A stretch of DNA of 64,000 nucleotides from Sphagnum compactum (lineage: Eukaryota > Bryophyta > Sphagnopsida > Sphagnales): assembly GCA_965153455.1 (NCBI GenBank), contig OZ234497.1:17601872-17665871 (forward strand), written 5' to 3'. Positions within the stretch are counted from its first letter, which is position 1. Each line of letters starts with the position of its first letter. A program made the translations under genes and the position numbers. This document shows positions 49,020 to 61,259 of the stretch, in pieces. Below the pieces are notes generated by a model that searched no databases, was not told the DNA's origin, and saw only the letters and a list, made by a program, of their open reading frames with translations.

Positions 49020-49890
49020 TACCATTGGGTTCACAACTAAGTGTGGAGTGCAAGAGCACATAAGGCTAAGAAAATATCTTTAGGAGTGAAACACGCTTTC
49101 ACAAGTGGGGGTGCATCATCCACTTTAAGAGTTGGACTCATGCGGGAATCCCAAATATTCAGAACCTTAGTTGAAAAGGCAAACGAACACCAATTTGAGC
49201 CCCCAAATACCATTGAAAAGGTCTTAAAGTGTAGCTACATAAAGTGCCATCACATTGTTCGTTTAAACCTCAAATGCATGAATTATGATCAAAAGAAATG
49301 TTGGAATCAAATTGGAAATTTGACTTCTAACCACAAATCCTTTTAAAATAGAGGTCAAATGAGCTCCAATTGGAACGTGCCATACACTGTTGAAAAGATC
49401 TTTTTTAGGGATATAATATATTGCATGATCCAAATAGGCTTGATTTGAGAAGATACGAGTGTCCAAAGTTTTGAAATAATAAGAATTTCAATTTTGGTAT
49501 TCGCACTTCGGAGTCCTAGGAAAAAATGTCATTTGAATGTAGCCCTTGCAGAGAGTCACAAAGTATACTATAGGGAGGGGAGTGGTGCCTCCTCCCAAAT
49601 GTTGTAAGTTGTGTAAAACTTGAATTGGAAATTGTCTTTATTAAGTTGTCGCACCATTTACGTTCAACTTGCACTAATTGCCCTTTTTGTTTAGTGGTGT
49701 CGGTTAATTTCATATCGAACTTTTGCTTGTGAGTTTGTTCTAATCCCATCCCAAAGTTTTAACACTCCTTCCTACCTTAAAAGTGCTGCAAGCTAAGGAA
49801 CATGCCCCAACTCCTTTTCTATTTTTGTTGTTTCATTATAGGATTCACATTTGGGTCTTTGAAAGAGTTTGGGGGTGTATCATATCCCTT
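49020..49890 (+). mobile_element. dispersed repeat R2, copy B
   Basis: More diverged and AT-richer homologue of the 41.6-42.7 kb repeat in opposite orientation. Shared order includes cggagtcctaggaaaaaatg / ggagtcccgggacaaaatg, a ggaggggagtggtgcctcc-like block and aacatgccccaactcc. The loss of GC relative to copy A is what cytosine deamination would produce over time. Confidence 0.6.
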
Positions 49891-49929
49891 ATGTTTTGTG
49901 CATTTGTTTTTGAACTAGTTCAAGCATTT

Positions 49930-50125
49930 CAAATGATTTAAATTCATCTTGAAACCTTAAACCTTTCAATTTTTTGAGTGGTATGCAACATTATATTTTT
50001 AATTTTAACAAATAAACTATATTTTATAAAGAAAAAGTACTTGCCCCATTTTTCGATTGGAAAAATAATAAACCTTGCTTCCATAAGCATTTTGTTAGTA
50101 AACATTGTTTGAAGCCCTAAATTTT
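49930..50125 (-). repeat. dispersed repeat R3, inverted copy
   Basis: Minus-strand counterpart of 46405-46590 (FTNKMLMEARF... versus FPSKMLMKMGF... in translation). It directly follows repeat R2 copy B. Confidence 0.6.
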
Positions 50126-52190
50126 TTTTGTCCCTTTTCTTCTTGGAAAAGTTATAATTCACTTTCACATGAGAAGTTGTCACATCCTTGTTATATTGGG
50201 ACTTCAATGTCACTATCTTTTAACATTTTGAAAAGTTCACATCTTACACTAGTTAAATTTCTTACAATTATGATAGTTATCAAACTATAAATCCAATAAT
50301 GATCTATTTTTTTTGGTCAAAAATATTGTTAAACCACCCTATAAATATCATTAAATATGTGATTAATCAAAAAATCCATGTGAAAGTTTGGAGTTTTGAT
50401 ATGAAATATAATATTAATTATGAAAAATGATGAAAATGAATTTCATATTAATTTAAAAAACCAAAAATTATTTGTACATTGGGAAAGTTTTAATGCATCT
50501 TACTTTAAAGCTCTTCAATTGATGGTAGTTTTTTTTTAAATTTTTATTAATTTGACATGTCTCCATCATACTTTTTGAATTCACATGTTTTCAATTTTAT
50601 GCGTGACGAACATATTGTTATCATTTCAAAAGTGCACTATGAATCCACTTTTTTTTAGAACTCATCCATATACTTTATATATAATTTTCATTAAAGTCAA
50701 TCGCAACATGGATAAATTAAAAACTGATAATGTCAATGTTGAACATAACTTTAAATTTTAAGTTAATATTTAATCCATAAATTTTATCATTGTGACAATT
50801 CAAACAATTCATTTAACTATGTTCTTCACCCCTTCTTGCAATTTGGCCTACATGAATTCAATTTTCCATTGTTACAATTCGATGAACCACGTTCATAGGA
50901 ATGATTTTGTGGCAACATACATGAAACTAAAATCATCACGTTGCATAATTTTTAATAATACATATAACCATAGGCTTATTCAAAATCTTTCCATTTGTAA
51001 ATTGTGTTTTCTAGAAATTAAAAAAAAAACACACACACACACACACAAATAATGATTTTATTTTCATGTTATGGTGATGTAATGTTATAATGTTGGGATT
51101 TCAAAAATTAGAAGTGAATTATTAGATAAATAAAACATGAGTGTGTTGACAAATGTTTTTTTTTTTCCACTATGAATCCAAGCATGTTAAAGTATGCTAG
51201 AAAAATTGTCTCAAATAAATTTAGTTTTCAAAAAATCTATTTCTGACATAAACATATAAAGAAAGAGATTCAAAATAGGATTATATGATAGCACATTATT
51301 ACATTTGGGCCTTTATAAAAAATCCTATTTTCCTATACTTGAAACCCTATTTTGCAAAAATGTGACATCTACTTTTGTGTACTTGGATCTCTAAAAATGT
51401 ACATAAATGCATATTAAAACATATGATTATTTAATGAAGTCAAAGAACTTGCTCTTATTAATCATTGAAATAAATAATTCATAAGTTCAAGATATTAAAG
51501 CTTAATTTATGGCTACTGTGCAAAAAATTTCAAGTACATTGGAATAGCATACTTTAACATGCTATTAAACCACTATATATGTAATTCCAAACTTGAAAAT
51601 TTTGAGATATCCAAAATGGAAAATTGTAAAGGTGTAAATTTAAGGCCCTTTCGTGAATAGTTTTTCAACCAATAGTAAATATATACACAACAACCTTGAG
51701 TACCCTTATCCTAAATTAAATTTGCCTCAACAAATCAAGAATCATCTTACATATTTATTATACCATATGCGTACACATCATAGTTTCATAGGATTCCACC
51801 ATTAGTTTTTAAAAAAAGGAAATAAAAACAACAAATTGCTCAAACTAAGATCCACTAAATGTAATTGTTTCCATCATTATATCAGCATTATAAATCCTTA
51901 AATTTTTTTTGCATTTGAGTTGTTGCTCAAAGAACGTCTATTGTAAGATTTTCCTAAATGTAAATGGAGCCTTAAAAAAGACAAATGCCTCACCTTGAAA
52001 ACCATGAAATCAACATCGAAAACCAAATCAAAATGAATGGCATCCAAAATTCATTTACCATAGTTTGCCTTCAATCCCGAGGGTTGCTTTCACCCTAGGG
52101 ATGGATGTTAGTGTGCAATCACAATCAAATGAAGCAAAAGCCATGTCAAATCCCAATGAAAACCACAAACAATTATTACCTATTTTTATG
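50126..52190. other. AT-rich stretch without recognised gene
   Basis: Contains a CA microsatellite at about 51029-51047. Nothing else identified. Confidence 0.4.
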
Positions 52191-52544
52191 AAAATCGTGA
52201 TAATCATAGATTGATGAAGTTGCAGAGAAATCTCCACAACAACAATTAAAGGTAACACAACAATGAGTGCAGTCATAACCTCATGAGAGTCGCTCACAAA
52301 GTGACAGACCATCACCTTCATCATGAACGGCAGTGACGAGCTGCCATGACTACCCACTGAGTTCATCAGCTCCCAACAGTGGGTGTAGATAAGCATATAA
52401 TAATCTTCCCAAAACCTTGGGCAAACCATTATACACAATCTGCGTCCTGAGTTTCTGTTGCCTTTCCGGAAGCAATGGGAAGACTCAGACGTGATGTTGG
52501 CTAGCACTTAAGAGACATTGCTAATCAAAATCGTGATAATCATA
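52191..52544. mobile_element. 318-bp insertion flanked by a perfect 18-bp target-site duplication
   Basis: aaaatcgtgataatcata occurs at 52191-52208 and again at 52527-52544, bracketing 318 bp that are more GC-rich than the flanks. Part of the insert (about 52223-52375) is related to intronic sequence at 14721-14768 and 59487-59640. An 18-bp duplication is too long for most cut-and-paste elements and fits target-primed reverse transcription (a SINE-like or other retroposon). No poly(A) tail or clear tRNA-type promoter was seen, so the class is open. Confidence 0.7.
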
Positions 52545-53973
52545 ACAAGTTGTTGCCAAGTGACTAATATGAATGTTGAAGGATTTGAATTTTAAATTCA
52601 TTTAATTCAATTTTAAGTTTTGGTTTGAGTTAAGGACTTTTGAAGCATGCAACTATTGCCGTAAATTATGTCAAATTATGTCAAAATTATTTGCACTTAA
52701 TTTTCTTAAAACCAACATGATGATAAAATAAATTTGAGTGAGAGAAAATTACAAGTCACAATTTCAAAAACAATAATATTTCACACAAATTTGAGTTTGA
52801 AGTATTTATGAATTTCAAAAGTCCTTTACCACATGTCAATTAGGTTTTTGTAATGTAATTGATATAAAAACCAAAATTGTAGGTTACAATAGAAGAAATG
52901 GAACCATGACATAGCGAACACATTTTGATTCGATTTGAAATTTTGATAAACTCAGTTTAAAGTTTGAGCAAAACTCTAGAGCTGAACAATGTTTTTGAAA
53001 GAGAGCTTCCCAACGGACTCACACAAAGTACTCCCAACTATGAAATGAAATGTGAAACATAAAAGACAGAAGTATTGTTTGTGATTTTTACATGTCCAAA
53101 CCCGAAGAGCATACTCAACATTCTGAACATTCAGAAAGTAATACTTGATATTACCTGGAAATAATTCAAACCTAAAACCTCCAGATTCTGCAAAGAATGA
53201 CAAGGGACAAGGTTTCTCTGCATCAATTTCTCAGATTTGTCACAATTTAGTTCACAGCGTATTGATCCTTGTCATATGCCTCCATAATCTATCATTTCAG
53301 CAAACCTAATTAACCCTTGCACTACTCTTCTTGGTAATCTTTTAAAAAAATCTCCCCCTTATCCTTCACAAGCAGAAGATCATCCTTTTCTCAACAAAGT
53401 TTGCAATTAATGAAATTCTGATAGATTATGTTCCAATCATCATAATGTTCATGAATAATAAGCTCAAAGACAATTTACGAATCTTTTTGTTCAATGTTGA
53501 TGGATGTTATAGTACAACTTCCTATTCATCAAAGTCTTCATGTCATTGCTCTAAAATTGAACTTTCTTTGGAAACTTCAACTCTGTCTTTTCATATTTTA
53601 TGGACCCCTCCAATCCAATAACATATTTCACACCAACCTTTAAACATGTTCTACAGTTTTAGCCCCTACTTCTTGTAAGGTGCACACATGATGGGTTTCC
53701 TCAGATCAAGATGTGGTGCTCAACAGCAAGGTATAGTGAATAGCACTGCTTGACCAATACTTGTATGTCTAGCAGTCAACAAGAATCTTTCACATTGTAT
53801 ATAATTGATTTCTGCTAGATTTCTCCTAAAACATGTTAGTTCAGGTCAGCATGAAGGTACCAAGCCAACAGCCCATGTGGTTGGCCACCTTGCATAAATA
53901 TCACAAGAAGACCTACCCAATTCAGATGCTCTAGAAGAGCTCAAGATTGAACAGCATCAGTGTGAGTCAGTTA
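52545..53973. other. downstream flank of the galactosyltransferase gene
   Basis: No gene recognised; includes the 3' UTR of the minus-strand gene ending at 53974. Confidence 0.45.
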
Positions 53974-56900
53974 TCACCTGGCAAGGTGAGTATCATTCAT
54001 GGAGCACATGGGATCTTGGTGTAGCCTTGCTAGCTGCTCTGTGGGATGGCAAAGGCCTGTTCAACCCCACCCAATTTTTCACCCAATGTACGACAACACA
54101 TTATGTGACTTGCAGAAACACAATGTCTTCTAGGGTGCAGCAGGAAGACAAAATGAAAAACTACAGAGAGAATCAGTAAACACTGTTGCATCTAGTCACA
54201 GACAAAAGCTAGTCAGGTCTATGGCTCCACAGAAGTGATGACAGTATACCAGAGCATTTTGGGACATCCCAAACGGCAATTGATTCAGGTTGGCACTCAC
54301 GGTCACACAGAGCATGATTGTGTTCATGTGTTACATCCATGGACAGCATCCATGCGCCTATTGTAACATCCTCATTCATGAACATGCGATAACTGGATCA
54401 ATACATCTGCCATCTTCAGAATATGCACCAACAAATACAACAGGATACCTCAAAAACAGCTTGAAAGCCTCCTATCAGTCTCTCACAGAAATTATCCCTC
54501 GTGATATGAGATCACAAACTCTGAATCAAGGGATATGTCCAATCTACTCACCTGTTATTTCTAGCAACAGACACACTTGCCACAACTTCAGCAGATAGAG
54601 CATAAATTGGCCCATATGCATGTAAGAAGTAATCACTCCCAAGTAAATACCCATTAGGCTCATACCTGCAACACCAACTTGTTTTCCATCAGTCAAAAAC
54701 TACCCAGCAGATCAAGGCACTGCCTCAGCAGCCTCCAGGCTTGGTAGAATGCAATGATCTGCATCCACCACTTTCCAGGAGAGGCACACCTAAATGCAAG
54801 TCCCAAGACATCTGATTCTATGATTGATTAAGCTAGAGTGCCAACACACATTTTCCTTCATTCATACAACAGAGGCATGTACTGAATGTCCTGAATTTGG
54901 CTTACCATTTCATTTTTGGATCCGTAATAACAGGTCCTTTTTTCATGCAACCCAGATAAGTTCTAGGGGTCGGCCTTTCCTTGGCTAGCAAAGTAGCCAG
55001 CCGATCTGTCCAAAATGTGTATTAGATTACTGCAACTATCTATAGAGAAGATGCTAGACAGCCACTTGCATACTCCAATGAGCTTAGCTACATGGCTACC
55101 ACAGTAGGACCGATGTAAATTTCTTAAAAGCTTTGTCTACTCATTGAATGTGTCAAATCAAGATTGGAATTCCAAGGAGCCAAATGGTAGCAAACATTCT
55201 CCTATCTTTGCAATAGAAACTAGCACCTGAGATTGACATTGGCATTTCTCCAGTGAGGTTTAGGCCACATGAGAAGCAAAAGATCAGATCAAAATTCTCC
55301 TTCATTGTCTTACTGCTGGAAGAAGTTTTGCAACCAATCCCTTACTGACACACATATGCTGAAAAAGGTGGCAATTTTACCTGGCCGCAAGTAAATATCA
55401 TCATCCGCCTTGACATAGAAATCAGCATCAAAGAGCATGTACACCGCTTTAAAGAAAGCCAGCCTGTATTGCAACCCCAGACAATTCATTCCAGCATTTA
55501 TGTAATGATCATCTGCACGTAAGCTGCACAAAACAGGCCATAACTCTGCAGGCCAGTAAAAGTGCTGAGAAATTTAACACCAACTATTCTTCTTGGATGT
55601 GGCACTTAGATCCCAGAATAGAGGGCAATGGTATGATGCAGGTGAATACAGATACCTTTGCACTTCTCTCAAGTAACAAAGAGAAAGAATACCCAAATGA
55701 GCAGAGACAAACAGCAAAGACTGGTTATGATTTCCAGTATGACACAAAACACACACAAATCCATTGAACTGATTCCAGTCACAGTTTTGCCACAAATGAT
55801 AACACCTAGAGAAAAATACACCATACGTTTTGAGATTGAGGTTTTGGTAGCTCTCATCAACATCAATTCGAATGAAGTCCTTATGTTCTGCTATCTCCTT
55901 GTCAAGTTCCTGCATCTTCCAACCATCTGTAGAATGGCCTATCACAAACCTGAAAGCCAACCCCGTAGCCATCTCGAGGCTGCAAAATGCAAACACCAGT
56001 ATAATTGAAAACCGAGCTTTTGCATTGCAGCTCTCAATTTACCAGTGAGCATCAGAACACATGGTAGAGCAGAGATGCATATAAGATGCACAAGGCACAG
56101 AAGAGATGTGCACTTCCTGAAATTGTTATGACGTTTTATAACTTCAAAATGCCAGTACTCATCATAGAACTATTATGTTTATGTGGATAGCCACAGCTGC
56201 ATGGATTGCATTTGATTGGACTTGCATGCAAAAGCTCCAAGGTACAACAGCCATGAACAGAAATCTAAGACTTATGTGCTACCACAACCTTCTTCAACAA
56301 ACTGCATGTAAAGACAACTGTGCCTTCTGATAAGGAACAGATCAAAGCAAGAAGGTAGCCAAAGTTTTGATGCAGGATTGAGCAGAGGAAGCTGCAAATG
56401 CATGTTCTGAAATCTTGAGAGCTTCATCATTCCCACAAGAGCAAGATCTCATTCTTTCTGAGCTTATTTTATAGTAAGATTTCCGTTAGAAGCTTGCCAA
56501 TACTGATTGCAATATTATATGCTTTCAAACAAGCTAAAGGTGACAAGTCAAGGATTGAAATTGCTGCTGCACCTGAGAATGCCTTCTGGAGTGGAAGGAA
56601 ACCAAGTCTCCCGCAGGGCCTTCCGACGAAGCACAGAATCAAATCCTGTCTGAATCCCTACAACTGCAAGTACCTTGTGTTTCTTCCTGGTGTTTTTTCC
56701 TCCGCCTTCTTCGCCATCAAGCCCAACGGTGTCAACAACAGCATCAGCAGCAACAGGAGACTCGTCCTCCTCCCTGACGTCTTTCCCTTTGATGTAAACC
56801 TCCCGCAGTGTGTCTGTGACTGATCTCCCGCAGAGACGAGCAAGATCCCGCCGCTCTTCAACAAGATGAACGCCGAATACGATCAGAACCAGGAGGAGAA

Positions 56901-57075
56901 CGGCGATGACGCTGCCTCCTGCGGCCATTAGAGCGAGCCTGTTGCGTGCTGTCCTTGATGATCCCGAGCGACCTCGAGATGGTAATAAGAGCTTGTCATC
57001 ATCCCATAGCACTCCGTTGTTCGTCGGCAGGATTGTCGCCGCAAACTTGCGATTGGAGATCGAAGGAAATGGCAT
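53974..57075 (-). CDS. beta-1,3-galactosyltransferase-like protein (GT31)
   Basis: A type II Golgi membrane glycosyltransferase that should add beta-1,3-galactose to glycoprotein or arabinogalactan glycans. Seven exons join in phase: 57075-56573, 55979-55827, 55463-55381, 55005-54906, 54665-54552, 54392-54250 and 54056-53974, giving 392 residues, close to plant members of this clade. Residues 47-71 form the membrane anchor ([20 protein letters not shown]). GT31 signatures follow: [49 protein letters not shown] (DDD 239-241, metal/UDP-sugar site), [21 protein letters not shown] and [10 protein letters not shown] (acidic motif 325-327), ending [13 protein letters not shown]. The donor of exon 2 was set at 55827 because only that phase restores KTLAFFKA. 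No lesion seen; this gene looks intact. Acceptor specificity cannot be told from sequence. Confidence 0.93.
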
Positions 57076-58200
57076 CGCACCTGAAAATCTCTTTTGCTTT
57101 CTAGAAACAAAACCTTTCCTTCACGGCAATCCTACTGGTTTTGTTAGCTCTCCTCGCAGCCCACGAAGCCGCATGTCTAGGATTGTTTCTCAGACCTTCT
57201 CAGGCCCATTGATCGGAGTTCCTGTTGCTTGCTCTCCGCTACAGATCCGTGACTTGAACTTCGAGTTGCTTGCTGCGCTGCAGATCGGTGACTCCATCGC
57301 TCATTCTACCATCCGCGGAGATAAGGATCCTTCTTTCTCCTCAAACCGATCGCTCTTGCATCTGTCTCATCAACAAAAAGCACTGATCCCTAGACTACCG
57401 CTCCCGCATCCAAGAGCGTCTGTTTCCTCTTTTGCAATCACACCACATCTCAAGCACAGTAGGTGGGGCTCTTCTCCCACAGATTCAAAACAAGAATGGT
57501 TTTCTGAAGATCTCCGAGACATGATTTCTCACAACATAAACAACATTGGCACCAATCATATACATGCTGGCAATCAGCTTGTTGATGGTGGACTCTACAA
57601 ATTCAGAGCATTTGTGCTACAATAAGAGAATAATACTTCCATTGACATATTCTCAAAAGCCCATGGTCTCAAAGCTGCAGGTGAGTTCACTTGACAGCCA
57701 TTCTGTAACTGGAGAGGACAAGGAGCTGTTGACACCAAATGGATGACCACATTGCAATACTTTCAATCAATGCAATAACTTCACTAATGAGCTACAATTG
57801 TGCAACTTTGCACCCGTATGGAGATCTCTTCCATGATGCAATCCAGCTCGTTCAATGGGAATCTCTATCATGCAATCAAGCTGGTACAATGAAGTACAGA
57901 AAAACCACAACTCACTGCCAGTTTTAAGACAGCATCCATGGCACAACTTCATGGTTTGCAAGGACACAATGTGGCACAGAAAAAGCTGGTAATTGCAGCA
58001 GGGAAAAAACCGTGGAATTGCATGTGACCTTCGAGTAGGCCCAACAGACATGAATGCCTTCTTTCTTTACATGTTGGTTGCATACCCATAGGCAGCAATC
58101 AGTTGAAAGTTTTACATGCTTTAAAAAAATGATGGCTTGCTTATGGAATCTAACAGTTAATTTACACACACACATCAATTACAGCAACATCAACACCACA
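57076..58200. other. upstream region of the galactosyltransferase gene
   Basis: Intergenic between two minus-strand genes: 3' UTR of the R3H gene and promoter of the GT31 gene. The plus-strand ORF 56906-57625 overlaps GT31 exon 1 in antisense and shows no family resemblance. Confidence 0.45.
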
Positions 58201-60583
58201 TCAAGCTGCTGCAGCAGTTGGGGTGGATTGCCGAATTTCACCCAAAAATCGAGGCAGACTGCATCCTGCCGAGTAGCACATGTTTCCTCTCCTTTTTATC
58301 AGGACACAAGAAGTTGGGGTTGTGGACCCATTCTCATCTTCTGATGCTTGCACAGTTTGTGCCACAAGACCATGAAACTGCCAGCACCATTCACCATTTG
58401 ACCCACAACCACTCACACGGCATCAGATCATTAGACAAACTTCTTAATTTGAGACTTGTTTTGTTATCACTGCAGATTCTATCTCCAAGCACTTGAACAA
58501 ACATCTTTCTAATTCTTTGACATAGATAAGCATTTATCTACCATCTGTAAGCAAATAGAGAATTCACCAGAAAGATCAAATGTTGTACCTGACTCAAACC
58601 ATGAAGCAGCAATCGATGATATGGCAGTTCAGCTTCAAGTAGAAGCTCCTTCTCCTCCCCACCAATAAAAGCCACCAACCTTTCCTGTCAAAATCAAACA
58701 TGTTCCACACATTTGAATTTCAAATGCCTCCATCTCTGCTGTTAAGCGTTATTCTTCCAGATATTGCATCTGAATAAGTGGGCTTCTGGCTGCAGTCTAC
58801 AGAAATTAGAATAGTTTCCACATATGGCAGAAAAACCAAATATCATTCACTTGGAGTTCCCATGAGCTGATGTTATTGGTCGATCACATTAACACTGTCT
58901 CCACAATGCACAACTAAATTACCACAGGTCAAGTCTCCCATGGCCCTAACTGCAACATGATCTGGATCAGAAAGTGTGAGCATAATCAACTGCTGACCTC
59001 AAGTTCTTCCACCAAGGGTGAGGTTGACACACGGCAAAGTGCGCCTCGCAAGTTGCGCTCCACTCTGTTCCAGGCTGTCATTGCATCTTTCATGCCACCC
59101 TCCTTGCCTTTGGCTCTAACCTTCTCCCTGTGATCAGCTTGCTCCAACAGCATTGCCTGTGCACATACCTTTCTGTTACAATATTACCATTCTGAAATCC
59201 AGTGGAATGACTATGTTCATACATGTCTGCCATTCTGCTGAGTCTACTGTCACACCATGAAGACTTTGCCAGAGTGAGCAGAGAAATTTTGACGCCACAT
59301 GAAATGTAAATCAAACCAACCTGCAGATCCATGTCCACATTGTTCCGAAAAGGTTCCCAAAGAGCCATATGATGTGCAGAGGCTGCTACTTGCTCAAATG
59401 GTGATACCACATTTTTCTCACCTGCAACAATATTGAAATTGCACAAAACTGAACTTCAAGTACATGCATCTCACAGAATATGTGTGTTATGAGATTGCAG
59501 AGAAAACCCCATGACGACAATTTGAAGGAAGCATAATACTGATGAATGTGGTCATCACAACCTTATGAGAGTTGCTCACAAAGTGTCAGACCCATCAGCT
59601 TCGTCATGAATAAATGGCAAGCTGCGATGACTCTCCACAGATTTTTATCATCTCCAACTTATGCATACAGTCAGGCTTGTAGGCAGATTGATATTCCAGC
59701 CAATAACTAGGAGAGATAGTTGCTCACCCCATGGAGGAGGAGCAAACAGGGCTCCAATCTCAAAGGCATCAAGTGGTGGAGCAAGTTCCCGAAGAAGCTT
59801 GTCATTCATCCATCTGCGATACCGCCGGTTGCTAAGCTGCAGTTACCATATCCCTCATCAGCTCCAAACTCAAATCAGGCAGAAGCAGATAAGATCGAGT
59901 TTCTTGTCCTGAGCTAAGGACTGCAACTGCAACACACTCCTTCATTTCTTTCCTTCTCTCAGCAAAGCAAAAAGGGTCCCTCATTGATTCTGGCAAATCT
60001 CTGTCAGAGCCCAATCAATGCTCTGGTCGTCTACTCCTTCAAACATCCTACCATCATTCCAGTGTACTCCATTAACCTCAAGGAAAATCCCTAATCATGC
60101 ACCCTACATTGATTTACCTTACTGGACAGCTCCTTCACTTGTTGTTGCTCAGATTCCTTATGTCCATCCTCAGTTCCTGCAAACCAAAAACTAGAGCTCA
60201 GTAATTCATTTAACTCCATGAAGATCCAGGGCAAGAGAAAAGACCGACTCCAAGTTATTTGTACTCCCAGACTAAAATCAGAACCTGAAATTGAAATTCT
60301 GGCAAGCGGAGATCAGATCAGAGTCAGTTTGCTCCTGGATACACATCAAATCGTTCTTGAGAATACACGCAAAAAAAAACTGACAACGAAAAAGGTTTGA
60401 CATACCAGAGGAGGCACGGCGCCGAGATCGACACTTTTTCCTGCTCAGAACCGCTGCTGTCTCGTCCCTACCTCGCACTGCAATATCACCCCACCAAATT
60501 CCCCTCCAGAAATCAGCCACTCCAGCAAGGTCCCAGACTCCCCTCTCCCTTTTCAATCCCCCACCCCCTTCACAAAACACCAT
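58201..60583 (-). CDS. R3H-domain protein with R3H-associated N-terminal domain
   Basis: Predicted single-stranded nucleic-acid-binding protein. Seven exons join in phase: 60583-60406, 60176-60118, 59836-59728, 59421-59321, 59156-58998, 58684-58589 and 58377-58201, giving 292 residues. The R3H-associated domain includes LSNRRYRRWMNDKLLRELAP, FEIGALFAPPPW and SPFEQVAASAHH then LWEPFRNN. A helical linker (EQADHREKVRAKGKEGG) leads to WNRVERNLRGALC. The R3H motif is PYHRLLLHGLSQFHGL, with Arg226 and His230 as the R-x3-H pair. The C-terminus (IKRRGNMCYSAGCSLPRFLG) is short. I chose the ATG at 60583; the frame is open upstream through repetitive leader sequence to 61105 but that part is low-complexity. 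Donor gtcagc of exon 5 is weak but keeps phase. Family members are conserved in plants with little known function. Confidence 0.88.
59487..59640 (+). repeat. diverged copy of the 318-bp insertion family in an R3H gene intron
   Basis: Lies in the intron between exons 3 and 4 of the R3H gene and follows 52223-52375 in order: gagattgcagagaaa, catcacaaccttatgagagt, gctcacaaagtgtcagaccc, cttcgtcatgaa. Same orientation as the 52-kb copy. Confidence 0.65.
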
Positions 60584-60779
60584 ACGCACAATCCCCACAA
60601 ACCTTCTCTTACAACAGACCGCAGAATTCAAATTTCCTCCAGATTTGCCATGAACACGAAGGGACACAGACCATAGCCGTCTGTCGTCAACCACGCATAT
60701 AAACTCCCCGCATCCTTCAGTCTCTGCTGCGCCATGTTTGCGTCCTTCGGTTGCGCGAAGCGCAATCGTCCCCCCAACC

Positions 60780-61060
60780 CAAAACACACACAGAGAGACT
60801 GACTCTCTCTCTCTCTCTCTCTCTCTCGCGATTCTCCCTTGATAGCAAAATGCTTGAAAAACAGCAAACAGATTAGGGTCTGAAGCTCTCGTGCTGTGTC
60901 TCTTGAAATGCACGATTAGGGTTTGAAGCTCTCTAGTGCTCTGTCTCTTGAAATGCACAATTAGGGTTTGAAGCTTTGGTGCTCTCTCTCTCTCTCTCTC
61001 TCTCTCTTCAAATGCACAATTGAAGCTCTCGTACTCTGTCTCTTCAGATGCACAATTATT
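60780..61060. repeat. TC microsatellites and leader minisatellite
   Basis: TC runs lie at about 60801-60828 and 60983-61008. Between and after them a unit of roughly 52-58 bp (gaagctct...gtctcttgaaatgcac then aattagggttt) repeats about four times. It lies upstream of the chosen R3H start and is probably in its leader or promoter. Confidence 0.75.
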
Positions 61061-61259
61061 CTGTGTAACAGCCTCAGCCACAGGAACTGCTGGAGTTGGG
61101 CCCACCTCCGCTCTGCCTTGTGTGGGCCCTTATTCCGGTAATGCCCACGGCCTCAAGCATTGCCCTACACTTGGTCCAACAAGAATATTCTTGTGAAGCA
61201 CTTGAAGAAATTTCCCAATGTCTTTTGAGGGGTACCTTATGCACATGAATATCCCAGCT

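Noticed and set aside
52055-52507. 150-codon minus-strand ORF
   Set aside because: It lies mostly within the 318-bp insertion; the diverged copy at 59.5 kb does not keep the frame.
56906-57625. 239-codon plus-strand ORF
   Set aside because: It overlaps GT31 exon 1 in antisense, and its remaining part resembles no family.
60584-61105. N-terminal extension of the R3H protein
   Set aside because: The frame is open but made of TC/GA microsatellite and repeat sequence; a leader or promoter is more likely.
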